From Spirogloea muscicola (taxonomy: Eukaryota; Streptophyta; Zygnematophyceae; Spirogloeales; Spirogloeaceae), in NCBI GenBank assembly GCA_009602725.1, contig WELB01000045.1:418802-459075 (forward strand): a DNA stretch of 40,274 bases, read 5' to 3'. The position numbers and the translations under genes are program-made. A model generated the notes under the pieces. It was not told the DNA's origin, did no database searches, and was given only the letters and a program-made list of their open reading frames with translations. Each line of letters starts with the position of its first letter. Within the stretch, counting starts at the first letter, position 1. Positions 9,992-21,753 of this stretch are shown here, piece by piece.

Positions 9992-12900
9992 ATGGCTGCC
10001 GCGCCGCACCAGATCGGAGAGCCTCGCGGCCTGCTTGCCGCCTCCGCGCCGACGCTGTGGGACCCGGTCACGCTGGCTCTGCTGCTACTCGCCATCAGCC
10101 TCTACCGCTGGCTCGACCTCCGCCTCCTTCGCCAGCTCTTCGTCGGTGACTCAGTCAGCCTCGTCTACCACCCGGACTCTCACGTCGCCAAAGCGGTCCT
10201 ACCACACTGCTCTGAGCTCTATAAGAAGTAAGTCAGCGGCGAGAAACTCCACATTTACAAGCTCAACTTGCCGCGTAAGGCCTCTTGTGCATCTCACGTA
10301 GGATCGACACACTTCGTTGCGTCTTGCCGCAGAGAAAGTAAGTAGATAATTAGTCTACCTCAGGTACCTAGTCTTGAAACAGAATCAAGCAAGTCCAACT
10401 TGTTCTGCAAGAACGCCACCTACGATTTGTCATGGTCTGCAGATACTTGCGCATTCTAAAGCAGTCAGTCTCAAGAGTTGGTGAGATGTACAGTACATCC
10501 ATTATAAAGTCTGTGTCCCTAATGTCGTGCTGATCCTTCACCTGCTCTTCAGGATCTGGTTGACGCCTTGGCTCTGCAGCCCACACTTCCAAACCGCCTT
10601 CTTACACTTTGCAGTTCACGCACCTAGTATTGACTATCGGAGGTGAGGAGCTCCACTTTCTCGTGTAAAGAGTCCACTTGGGCAGAGGCTCTCATATATT
10701 CCAATTGACATGCTGCTTGGTGTATGACATCAGGGAGTTGCTTAAAACACCTGATGGTGGCACGCTTGCTCTTGATTGGGCTGACCCTCCAGGTACTGTC
10801 AGCAGTCTCCCAACCCTTGCAAGGCCCAGCTGGGCAGGCAGCTGATGATGCCAACATTGGATTACCATTAGCTGCTATGCTGATTAGATCAAAGTTGATG
10901 CACCAGCAGGTGGTAAGGAAGGACTTCATGCAGGCTCCGATAGAACACCTGTGGTTGTTCTTGTTCCTGGCCTGACAAGTGACTCCCAGAGTGGGGTGAG
11001 TTATGACCCACAGTAAATCTGACTGAACCAAGCGACACAACACACAACTTGATTGTGTCAGCTGTCAATGACTGTGAGGTGCAATAGTACAGTGAGCTAA
11101 TGACTCTAGTATATCCCCATGCTTGCAAGGTGCTCTATGCTTGCGCGCTTTTTTTGGCTGTTAAGCTACAGACGGTTGCCTCTCTACTTATGCTGAGCTG
11201 AGAGAGACCACTTTCCCTGGCATGGCGTGATGCAACTTACTTCGCAGTATATCCTGCAAACTGTGAAAGGTCTTCTTCAACTCGGCTGGCTAGTCCTGGT
11301 CACTAATCACAGAGGCCTTGGTGGCGTGTCTCTCACGGTATGTGTCATATACGTGCTGGACTTTGGTCCAGCTAAGGTCCTATACAGACTTGAGGCTGTC
11401 TGGAAGCAACATCTATGCATGGATGATCTGTCTCCCTCTTGGCATTTGTTCAACACCTAAGCTTTGCTGTGCTGCAATGAAGTACTTGCGGAGATGCACC
11501 AACAATCAGCCTTTGCTTGACTGCAGTCAGACACCTTCTACAATGCTGGTTGGACGGAGGATCTGCGGTGTATTGTCAATCACGTCAGAGAGCTGAAGCC
11601 TAATGGTGCTCTTGTGGCCATCGGTACTAGCCTGGGTGCTAACATTCTGGTATTTTGGCACACAAACTTGTCCAGGATCTACTTGGTACCCTTATCCTGC
11701 TAATGAGAGCGTGTGCAAGGTTTCGTAGGGGGAAGCATATAGTGACCACTAGTTCTACTAGTGATATGATAATTGGTTGGAAGAGAGCCTGCAAGACTGC
11801 TCCATTATTGACTGCCTTGGATTGGCATATAGGTGAAATACTTGGGAGAGGAAGGCTCTAACACTCCACTATTGGCAGCAGCCACAGTGGGTAATCCTTG
11901 GGATTTACTGGTACGCCGGTCTTAGGTGATCGATCATGCATTCAAAACTTTCAGTATGTGCACGCAGAAGTCACAGTGGCACTGCATATGGCGATCTCTG
12001 ACAAGATTTGAATATTAGCATTTCTGTATGACTTAGGAGGTGAACAAATATTTGGATAGGTTGCAATCTGCTCAGGTGATGGATAGGGCTCTGCTTAGGA
12101 GGAGTAAGCAGATTATGTATAGCAGAGCACTGACATGGGGTGTAAAGCAGTATTCAGAAAAGTGAGTGTAAGTAGTGCACCAGCATTCTGTTGTAAGTTT
12201 GACACCACCATATCTCGAGTCAACAAAGGACCAGTCCTGGCTCATACCTCTTCATACCTCTTTTTGTCTTTCTTATTTTCCCACCTTTTTCAGGTCTGTG
12301 ATCGCTGGATGCACCGTAAGCATCTGCAGAAGTTCTACAATGCCGCTTTAGCAATAGGGCTCAAGGGATTTGCAAATTTGTAAGGGTCTCAGGTCAACTC
12401 TCTCTTTCTGAAATAGAACACACATACTTGCCAACACCCTTCTCTGTCGTGTGTCTTCCTTCTTTTCTTTCACTTCTTTCTTTGGTCACACTAGCCAACA
12501 GTGAAAAAGCAGAGTGCAAGAGCATGGACATGAGAAGAAGCAATCAGAGTCTCAAAGTCACTTGACGGCGCAGTCTATGGGGTCGCCTTCTGAGCTGCCT
12601 GCTTTTTTCTGCCTAGAGATTGGCAAGTTCCAGGACTGACATCACTGATTGATGTGCAGGCATAAAGACATCTTCTCCAGAATCGCAAACTGGGACTACC
12701 TCTTCCAAGTACTCAAGAGCTCTCCATCTTTCTAGTTGATGACTGGTTGATGACTTCCCTGTGATGTCTGCAGCTGTACATCTCTGCTCGATTCACAAAG
12801 TGACATAGCCAGTCTATCCTTACAGCTACATGAAGATTGGAAGTACTTTCTGTTGTGACACACACCAATCCTGTCAATTGCAGTCTCGGACGATTCGTGA

Positions 12901-13970
12901 ATTTGATGATCGAATCACAAGGATATGTGGCAAATTTGAGGTAGTTCAGCAGTCTTTCAAAGTATATGTAGCTAACATGCTGTTGTTTCTTGAGCAGCCT
13001 TTGGCTGGATAAAGCAACTCGTACGTGTTCAGTGAGATATATCTGAATATACTTGGGCAATCGTGTCTTTGCCTTCCGCTTATGAAATTTCTCTTAGTAG
13101 CTCAAAGCAAAGGGAGTAGGCTTCATCATGTGCACCCTGTTTGAGTCTGCATCATCTGGTGGAGGTGAAGACTGATTATTGCTTAGTCTCTGACTGGTGG
13201 CAGACAGTGGACACTTACTATAGGAAGTCAAGCTGTGCCCCTTATGTATCTGGAGTAGGCATCCCGCTTTTGTGCATCAGCGCTCTTGACGATCCAATCT
13301 GCACAAAGGAAGCTATACCCTGGGATGAGTGCAGGTAATGGACAGGTGCCCTGTACAAGTTGTCTTATCTCCATTGATGAGATGTCATTGTCTACTTTGC
13401 TGACTAACACATGCCAGAGTAACACATGCCAAACACTGTCATTGAGTCAAGCTGGACACAGAACTATCTGACCTTGACATTGTGCAACAGAGGAGCGTAT
13501 ATTTGCACCCTTACTCGCACGTCCTGACAATGCCTTCTGCATGTGCAGGGCAAACCCAAATGTGATCCTTGTAACAACTCAAGGTGGGGGTCATCTGGCG
13601 TACTTGGAGGGCATCACTGCTCACACTATGTGGTGAATATGTGCACAACCATGTGGAGGGTCCTTTACTGGAAGCTGCTTGTTGTGTGTAAATCTTCACC
13701 ATTGCTAACAGTCATGCAAAGTTTAGGATAAGATAGGCCCATCGCAACAATCTACAGCATCACCTCAGCACACATCATTTTCTTCGAAGCATCTCATTCT
13801 GGCATCATGTTGTACTTTTCTGCTGTGGTTAAATCTCGTGTAAGATCCTGGCTGTGAGCAGGTGGATGAGTCCAATGTTCAAATTTCTAGCAGCTACCTT
13901 GGCTGCATCGCCGCCACTCAAAAGCCAGCAGGTACCACTGGATGTGTTTATTCAAGATGGCCAATTGTGA
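9992..13970 (+). CDS. Alpha/beta hydrolase of the EMB8/YheT (ABHD1/3) family
   Basis: Exons: 9992-10227, 10553-10642, 10734-10792, 10934-10995, 11248-11337, 11527-11649, 11833-11910, 12294-12379, 12660-12708, 12884-12940, 13204-13334, 13549-13632, 13862-13970, giving 417 aa. All junctions are GT-AG with compatible phases. A membrane segment (VTLALLLLAISLYRWLD, about residues 27-43) precedes SPHFQTAFLHF, typical of the family. The oxyanion strand is VVVLVPGLTSDSQSG. Next comes NHRGLGGVSLTSDTFYNAGWTEDLR. The nucleophile elbow is GTSLG (Ser214), the acid lies in SALDDP (about 339-340) and the base in GGGHLAY (His369). It is probably a membrane-associated esterase or lipid hydrolase; the substrate cannot be told from sequence. 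The first exon is very GC-rich. The next gene starts 195 bases after the stop on the same strand. Confidence 0.93.
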
Positions 13971-14164
13971 CACACAGACAAGGTGCTGACATGCTAGAAG
14001 TTGTGCTGTACTCCAACGATACCTCATCTACTGCAAGGCTGTCATTACTAAAGTCACTCACATCTTGATGAACTTGACTTGCTTGGCAGGCCTCGCAACA
14101 CGAGGGCAAGTCTATGCACTCCAGCTTTGATAAAGCACCCTTCATGGTTCTCTCTTCCTCTGCC

Positions 14165-15655
14165 ATGGCTGCAGCTCCCGTTGCAGACAGTGATAACATG
14201 GATAGCAAAGAAAGGCTGGGAAACCCATTGCAAATACCTAATGGTAATGGTACGCGTCAATGTGAATGTTATATAGAAGAGCAGCATCCAATAAAACTTC
14301 AGTTTGTGTACTTCTCCACCTATGCAATCAGGATTGCTGGGCTGAATTTCTTGGTCGTTAAGGTTGACAGAAGACCTCCTGCACATCTCTGTGTACCTTC
14401 TAGCAACACACGTATTGGAACAGCCCACTAATCTATTTCTGGTCATGGGCCCTCTCTTCTCTCCATTGAATTCCTGTCAAGTCATCCAATGCAATCATGA
14501 GCAACAAAGGCCACTAATTGATACTCTCTGTTGTGCAGGCAATATGATGGGTTCACCAACTGAACAAATTCAAGACGACGAGGAGCAAAAAAGGCTGGTA
14601 GCAAAGGTGCATGAGATATGCATGACCCTACGTTTCAAGTCTGCAAATGACCTTTGGTTGTTGAAGCAGATCTTCACACACCTTCTTGAACAGGTGAAGA
14701 CACCTGTCTGCACATCATGTGCGACCATTTTTCTATGATGCTTTGCCATGCCGGATTGCAACATCTGGACCTGTCAAAAGCCTCATGACATGCCAACACA
14801 GCCGTGGTGGGCAGCGTGAGTACCAATTGCTTGCACTGCTTGCTGAAGGCTTGTGTATGGCGTGCCTGCTTCTCCTCTCTATATTCTCCAGATGCAGAAG
14901 GCAATGCCAGATGATGCAGCTGCAAATACAAAGATGTTGGCAATTAGTGGGGCATCCAGTGATGACACGTCTGCGGTGGTGACGTCCACATCCGCAATAG
15001 CTGCAGCAGCAGCCTCAGTTGCAACAAGTGCAGCGACGATTCTATCAATGCTTCACAATGAAAGTGACTATGGCAATGCTCCTGGCAGAGGTCAGTTTTT
15101 TGGCATTGGTTCTAAGATTCTCTACAAGCTGATTCTCCCCCATCAACATTCTTCTAAGCCCTGCTGTTTAAATGCTTGCACACTCTTATGTTGTCGTCCT
15201 TGACCAGCAGAGAAACTTGAGGAGACTTTGCAGCAGCAGGTTTCTGTGGCTGAAGGCACAAGGTTAGAGCTTGTGTTGACAGAAAACATCATGCATGCAA
15301 CATTTCCTACGTTGATGGGCTGGCACTGCCTTGAGTTTGTTTGCTGTTAGCTTGTCACAGATGTGGTGTTAAGACTGCAAGATCCTTAAGTCAGTCAAAG
15401 CGAGTATTGCTCAAGTCGCACACCTTGAGGAATTCTTGACACTAATACTTGTATATCGAGCGCTTTCTAAACCTTGGATTTGTGTCCATTGACAGGTCAG
15501 AGATGCTAAACGCGTCTGTCTGGGGAGGCTTGTGGGGTACTACCAGCAGCCGGCACCGGTGGCTCTTGGCATATGGTGCACTGGCAGTTACCTTTCCTGT
15601 TGTGGGCATCGCATTATTGTTTCACAGGCGCAAGCGGGTGCTAGGTGGCATTTGA
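14165..15655 (+). CDS. Single-pass membrane protein of unknown function (215 aa)
   Basis: Exons: 14165-14243, 14539-14693, 14892-15090, 15208-15262, 15496-15655, all GT-AG with matching phases (1, 0, 1, 2). The start is the gccATGG at 14165. Exon 2 encodes a charged helical segment containing DDEEQKRLVAKVHEICMTLR and LWLLKQIFTHLLEQ. Exon 3 has an Ala/Ser/Thr-rich run (SAIAAAAASVATSAATILS). Exon 4 is a short coiled-coil-like stretch (EKLEETLQQQVSVAEGT). Exon 5 ends with a hydrophobic span (LLAYGALAVTFPVVGIALLF) and a basic tail HRRKRVLGGI*. This suggests a cytosolic helical domain held by a C-terminal anchor with the basic tail on the far side. I do not recognise the family. The splice and frame consistency make it a real gene. 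Confidence 0.7.
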
Positions 15656-17266
15656 TGCTCTTGCACCTTAAGCTGGTCTTATGCTTGAAACTCTCTGTCT
15701 GTCTGGTAGCTTGTCCCTTACTACAATGAATTATATGTGATATCTTACTGCTGCACTTGGAACGACTGAATATGTATGCGCATGCAGCTGGGCTGTCAAA
15801 ATGCAAATGTGGAAAGTTATACTTGATACCAGTCTCAAGTGCCCTGCTTGTCTTTGTGATCCTTGACAAAAGTATCAGCGTCAAAGGAGGCCGCAGAAGT
15901 GCACGACGAGTGTCCAACGATTGGTAGTGCATCTGTGTATCGGTGGTCGGTGTAGCACATTGCTGCTTGGTAGCAGGCCCCAGAGTGCTAACATGGGCTC
16001 CATGATGTACAAGGTGATCTAATCGTCTTGATCACTGCAGCTAATCAGCTCGGGATTTCTGCCAGGTTAGTTGCAAGACTTTCCCCTTCATACTTGGTCA
16101 AGCGAGGTCTCCCAAGCGTGCACACATAGTTGCAAAGTGAGCTGGACAGTCATCTATGACGAGTTTTTCAAGTTTGCCACAGAGGTGGGAATGTAGTACT
16201 GTTGGATTTGGAGTGCATGTATGAAGATACAAGTCAAATGCACGTTGATCCCTTTACGGAGGCAGGGCCAAAGTCCTGTCACGCAACATCACTAGTTGGC
16301 ACATTGCAGGCGCATTCATTAGGCCAGGTGGTACTCTAGCCAATTTAGACAGAGCATTGACAGGGTATTTGCTAAACAGCCTGAAGCATGTGCCCAAAGT
16401 GAATCTAGCAGCACATGGGTAACAGTGCGTGAACCAATCAACTTGTTTCACTGCATCATGACAACGATGGCGTGATGCTTTCGACCTGAACGACTGGCTT
16501 GCATCACGGAGCTCATCAATCGGCTCACACTGTCCAAGTCTGTGTCCAAGATTCAAGTCTATTGTGACCAAGGAGGAGGGCCTGGAGTATGTGGTCATAG
16601 TGCAGCTACCTTCCCTATCTAGTGAGTGGTGTCAGCGAAAGAGTGCCCAGCCAGTATGGGCAGGTATGAGCACTGATGCCACAGCTCCAATCATCATCTG
16701 ATGGACATCGTCCTGTAGTAACACGTGGCTGCCGACCTAGTCCACATCATAACTCCCAAACGAGCAACTATGAGAAATCACTCACCAGGAGCTTTAAGTG
16801 GGGTTCCGGTGTCGAAGGAATGCATCTCAGTGCTGAACCCGGGGTGACACCAGAACGTAGTAAGGCGGCTCTGCTGCACTCATCACATGCCAAGCAACAT
16901 CTAAGTGATTTCACCAGGAAGGACAAGAAGGCACCGCGTGATGTTTAGACAGCCTGTGGCTTCAGTGGAGCCGTGAACTCATCATGTGGCAGGCCATGGT
17001 CAGGGAATTGTAGTCTATTAGGATCAGCACACTGATGGCTCTGAACAAAAGGGTAATCTTGTCATCATCCCACAGCCTTTCACACTCGCCAGGCGGGCAC
17101 TGCAGACGGCAACCACTTGCACTACCATAACACACTACTTGAATGATTCACAATGGCAGCCACTAGGGCTGCCATAGAGTCAGAGGGGTAGAGCTCAGAA
17201 GGATCCATTGGTATTGTAGAGCGGATCAGCGGACGCACAGTTGCACCCTCTCGCATCTTCGCTCCC
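15656..17266. other. Intergenic stretch with no confident gene
   Basis: Two open frames look somewhat protein-like: minus strand 16254-16598 (including KYPVNALSKLARVPPGLMNA) and plus strand 16676-16948 (including HLSDFTRKDKKAPRDV*). Neither has flanking splice sites or family motifs that I could join into a gene. No RNA gene was recognised. Confidence 0.4.
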
Positions 17267-18170
17267 ATGAGCGTGGGTTCGTCACAGCCCAGCCCCGCCG
17301 CACAGGCAGCTCATCAACAAGGGGACTGCATATTGAAGCTACTTGGCAATCTCAACAGCTGGGGTTCTGAGCGCTTGGGCTTAAGCAAGCCCGCTGACCA
17401 GCGGGCCCAGAATCCGAGCACGACTAGAGCCGAGAGCATGACCAGGACTGGACCGGCCCAGGGCCGCCGCCGCCGCCGGGTCAATCGGCCTCAGCTCAGG
17501 TCTCGGTGTTGATCTTCAGGGGTCAGAAAATGTAGATAAGGTGTGTCGTGTCATCACAGGCCGGCGGCCGCGGCGGCGACGGCGGCAGCAGTCGGACCCA
17601 ACAGGACGACCAGTGAGGGCCGCCGAGAACCCACGTGGTGTGAGTGAAACGGTCATGGGGGCTGACGGCGGCGGCGGCGGTGGCGACGGCGTGAGCCCTC
17701 AGGCCTATCGATCAGTCCCCAGCGCCGCGAGGGAAGGCCCCCCGGCCGGTCTCGGCAGTTTATTTGTTGTAAGACATCACCGGGCTCGCCCCGCCACCGC
17801 CGCCGCCGCCTCGTTCAGAAGCGGTCATCCCGACGACGACCGCGACGGAGACGGGGGGACAAGGGCGCCATCGCCGCAGCGGGGGGGCGTGTTGGGGCGA
17901 GACGGGGCTCACGGCGACGGTAGTGCCATTTCCTCAGTCAATCCACTTACCACTTTGTGGCGCAGACGCCGACGGCGGGCTGGGCGTGGCCGGCCTCACC
18001 GGGGGCCCCAGCTGGCGGCCCCCGCCGAGGTGGCGGCGTCGCCTGCCCACCGCCGCGAAGGCCGCCCTGCGCCGCGAGGACCTCCGCCCGCCGCCGNGGT
18101 TTGGGGTTCAAGCGCTCACGACGTTAGAACGCAAGTGGCTGGAAGGCATACAGCGCCCAGCACACCCCCG
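17267..18170. other. GC-rich island, possible unannotated first exons
   Basis: The stretch is dense in GGC/GCC/CGC triplets, like the first exons of the genes around it. A plus-strand frame begins ATG at 17267 (SVGSSQPSPAAQAAHQQGDC, to about 17512). A minus-strand frame ends in a strong donor, AAGTG then GTAAGT, near 17950. The N at 18096 lies inside it. I could not connect either frame to further exons, and the composition makes every frame open, so no gene is called. Confidence 0.35.
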
Positions 18171-18177
18171 GCCCTTA

Positions 18178-18469
18178 CAGACCTTGTTCGTTCTTCCTTC
18201 TTCTTCCTGGGCTTGCCGATGACAGCCATCGCCATCTACTGAAAATGTCTCTCTCTTATTCATCTCGTCTGGGCGGGCCTCTCACAGCCATTAGCCTAAC
18301 ATCCTTTTGTCCGGGCTGGCCAATCATAGCCATCGCCCTTTAATGGAAGAGTCCTCCGCTCTTTCCATTGGAAGCACTGTTTCTCATCGGGTACTAGGGA
18401 AGGAAACAGCTTCTCCAAACTAACAGCAATGGCTGTGAGAGGCCAGCCCAAAAAAATGGACAAGGTCTG
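18178..18469. mobile_element. Short foldback element related to the 22.6-24.3 kb retroelement tails
   Basis: It begins cagaccttg (18178-18186) and ends caaggtctg (18461-18469), exact complements. Inside, ggcctctcacagcca (18276-18290) pairs perfectly with tggctgtgagaggcc (18430-18444). The motif order (cagaccttgt, t-rich run, gggctggcctctcacagcc) also occurs at 22671-22715, showing a shared origin. No coding potential is seen. Confidence 0.65.
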
Positions 18470-18853
18470 ACTGGTGTCCCACTTCAGTTGTGAAGTCCGT
18501 TTTGTCCTTTTACCTTGTTACCTGTCAGATGTTCTTCTTACTCACGGTCTTACACACGGTGTATTTGCATGCTTTGGCTTTAATGTAGAAGAAAGACGCT
18601 TCCAGGAGAGGGCCTCAATATAGCTCTTCCAATGCAACCTATAGGAATATACAGAAAAAGAATTGAGCTAATTCAGAGGGGTTGAGAGCTGTGAAAGAGC
18701 CCGAAAAGTATGACAAGGTCCGAAAGGGCTGAAAGGCGCTGTATTGGCAACCCGCCCTCAAGCTTGACAATTGTCGAGGCTGATGCTAGTAGATACGCAT
18801 GAGTGCATGCTTCTGAAGTGCCCTAGAAGCTTGGAAATAATGTAATTCTGCTA

Positions 18854-18904
18854 GTCCTCAATCTAATTTGAGGACCTTGCCAGTCCTCAATACAATTTGA
18901 GGAC
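18854..18904. repeat. Twin hairpins, tandem inverted repeats
   Basis: gtcctcaa (18854-18861) pairs with ttgaggac (18868-18875) over a 6-base loop tctaat. The same 8-base arms recur at 18883-18890 and 18897-18904 with loop tacaat. The start-to-start period is 29 bases. The pair lies about 90 bases beyond the stop codon of the pectate lyase gene, so its mRNA could carry both hairpins in the 3' UTR. Bases 18470-18853 show no gene. Confidence 0.85.
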
Positions 18905-18995
18905 CATGTCCTACATTGTGTTGTTACGAAAGCCTCTTCAAGCTGCTGGGAAAAGCCCAGGTAGCTGTAAGCACAGGAGTACCATGCACAGACTG

Positions 18996-21753
18996 TTAGC
19001 TTGTATGAGGACCGACATTCATCATGACAAATTTGAGGAGCGTGTAGTCTGCGACATGAAGCGGAAGCTGGTAAGGCGTTGTGAACGTTGTTCCCAGAAA
19101 CTGGTGGAAGGTGGCCCCATTGAGGAGTAGATCACCAAAGGAAAGAATGGTCGCGGTGCGGTCAAACCCAGACGTGGTGAGGGCTTTACTGAACCACGGC
19201 GTCACTTCCTTAGTTACGGGCCCTGCGCAGTAGCCGACAGGCAACAGAAATTCTTAAGTTAGTCACTACCTGAAAGATTCACGAGGGCGTTGGGGGTGGG
19301 TTGCATTCATATAGGCTTGAAGAGCTCCAATCTAACACAAAGAGCTGCCCATGCATAAGGCAACTCTGGATGATTGGCTCACCAGCAAAGAAAATGTTGC
19401 CTTGGGACTTCATATTTGCAAACACGCGGCCACCAAGGCAATAATAAGCCCAATTGGTGTACACGTTATTGGCAACATGGCACCTGCCCCGCCGGCAGTG
19501 GGGCTGCCGCTGGTTGTTGTTGGCATACCAATTTCTGTAGACGGTTACTCTGAGATTGTTGTCAATGCGGTCCTGCACCACAATAACACAGCTCTCTTGA
19601 TTATGTCTGAGTCAATAATAGCTGAAGATGATGACAGCACCTCTTCCTTCTGCATAGGTGTGGTACGATGCAAGACCTATTATAGGACAGTCTCCCTCCA
19701 GAATAAAAGTCATCCATCCATATGTGCGTCAAACCATCTCATACCGTGTCCGAGGCTCCTAGAAGGGTTGCATACGGGGAGACGCCATTGTGGATGAAAT
19801 TATTTGAGATAGTCACGTCTGTGCTGCCGATGACAACGTCAACGGTACCTCGGGATGCATTGTAGATGCGACAGTGGTCCACCCAGACCATCCTGAAGTT
19901 GCATAATGATTGAGGAACATCATCCTGATATTAATGTCCAGCTTGAGGTGCTCTCAAGGCAACTTGGACAGAATAAGTGTCGGTGAGTTTTCCTGCACAA
20001 GAAAACATTGCTTTCTTTGCAACTTGACAAAGACAGTACTACTTGCCTGGAGCTTCTGATTGGTAGTACATCAGTGTCACCGAGCACGTCTCCGACCTCT
20101 ATGTTGTGAATGATAACATGCTGGATGTTCTCCACCACAAGACCATTCTTCAGTAGCACCACCTTAGCCCCCCTTCCGTCAATGGTGGTATACGAGCTGA
20201 GGAACAGCCTTGCCTGGAGGGTGATGGTCATGGACCTGGCGAACATAATATACACTCCCTTATCCAGATTCGCTATGCCCCAGCGCAGCGTCCCTTCTTT
20301 GACTGTTTGAGCATTGTCGGAGGGGTCCGTGACCACGTATCTCGTCTTTTGGTAGCCACCACGAGTGCCAGTGGCATAACCCATGGCGCATTTGACCAAG
20401 TTCTGCCCTGCCCCCAGAGCTCGGAAAGGGCAATCTGGTGGGGGCGGAGGTGTGGCAGGGAGGATCGGGAATAGTGGCGGAGGGCTCGGGGGCGGCGGTG
20501 GAGACAGAGGAGGAGGCCTTGGAGGCGGCCTGGGAGGAGGTGGCGGCGACGGTGGTGGGAGCGGCTTATGGTGGCCCGTGGGCCTTGGGGATGAGGGCGG
20601 CAGGGGAACTCCTGGTGGAGGCGACACAAGCAGCGGCGGCGGCGGAGGCGGAGGCTGCGGAGGCGGCGGAGGCAGCAGAAGCGGCGGAGGCGGCGGAGAT
20701 GGAGGAGGCAGGAGTGTTCCAGTGGGGGGAGGAGGCATTGGCGGTAGTGGTGGAGGAAAGGGCGGCGGCGGTGGGTTGGGGGCCAGCACAACGCTCCCGA
20801 GCTGGGGCAGGAGGCTGGCCACGGCGGCAATGTCCACAGCCGCCGTGTTGATGAAGTACCTGGCGTATGCAGCAGTGGGGCCCTGAAAGCCGGCGAGCGC
20901 GCTTGCACACAGCTGGGTCTGCGAAGCAGTGAGCGCCCTTGTTGTCTCCTTAGCTTGCCTCCTCCTTTGCATTTGAGGTCCAGCTTTTGCTTCTTAGCGC
21001 ACATCAGATGCTCTCCACAGCTCTGACAAAGTGGTAGTCAGTGATGTAAAGTGAAGCCATCGAGGATCTCACCTCCGTTTGCGCAGCCAGCAGGCTTTGA
21101 TAAGCATGGCCGATACTCTTGATGTTCAGGAAAGAGATTGTCTGATCAAGATCCCCTAAGGTGGCAGGCACAGCTTCCTGCATGCAGACCACAGAGGGGT
21201 CAACTTCTGTACAAACATGCAGCCAGCATCAACAGCCGTGTGTGATCAACAATGTAGATAAGAGTGCAGAGCTGGCGTGAGGCTACCCAGTACGCAGCAA
21301 CTCGGGCACACCTGGCAATCTGCCACAGGTATGGAGAGGCTGACAAAGCTTGTGAGAGCTGATTCAGCAGCACCAATCTGACTAAGTATTTGGGATGTGA
21401 TGTCCACAGGTGATTGTGCTCCTGCAAGCCATGAAGTACGTGCAGCTGACACAGTAAGGACCATAAGGTGCATGAAGCATAAATACTAGAAGTGTACTGC
21501 TGGAGCTAAGGTCTTCAGCTTCAGTATGTTGGGCTGTCGCTGACAGCGAATGGCTGCATTGCAGCTGCTTTGACATCAACCACATGCCTCAGCCTGAGCC
21601 TGATCTCTACACTTGGCAATTATAAATCTTGACTGCAGGAGGCATACTAGTCGGCATACATTGGCCAAGTGTTTGATGTCTTGCATTCTGAAGTGTACCT
21701 ATGGTTGTCATGAAGATGCTGACAGCAAGAGCGACAAGAAGAATGTGTGCCAT
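18996..21753 (-). CDS. Secreted pectate lyase (PL1-like) with long proline-rich linker
   Basis: Exons: 21753-21699, 21421-21312, 21177-21073, 20918-20047, 19892-19745, 19572-19383, 19222-18996, giving 568 aa with all phases matching. Exon 1 is a signal peptide (MAHILLVALAVSIFMTT). Residues 19-137 form a small helical N-terminal region. About residues 138-253 are a Pro/Ser-rich extensin-like linker (PPPPP and SPPPPP runs). The beta-helix domain follows: TLRWGIANLDKGVYIMFARS, TIDGRGAKVVL, DVLPIRSSRMVWVDHC, DVVIGSTDVTISNNFIHNG, then NNNQRQPHCRRGRCHVANNVYTNW with the candidate catalytic Arg, and LLLNGATFHQFL near the end. The enzyme cleaves pectate by beta-elimination with Ca2+. Intron 4 uses a GC donor (CAG then GCAAGT at 20046). 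The likely location is the cell wall or secreted matrix. Confidence 0.92.

Noticed and set aside
17541-18242. A 233-codon Arg/Pro/Gly-rich frame as a gene
   Set aside because: Composition alone opens all frames here, it contains the N at 18096 and it runs into the foldback element; no conserved motif is present.
19920-20000. A possible extra pectate lyase exon (KLTDTYSVQVALRAPQ frame) after an acceptor CAG
   Set aside because: Its phase fits neither neighbour, and skipping it joins LPIRSSR to MVWVDHC in the order conserved in the family.
20383-20886. Gly- and Ala/Glu-rich open frames on the plus strand
   Set aside because: They are antisense shadows of the proline-rich linker codons in the pectate lyase gene.
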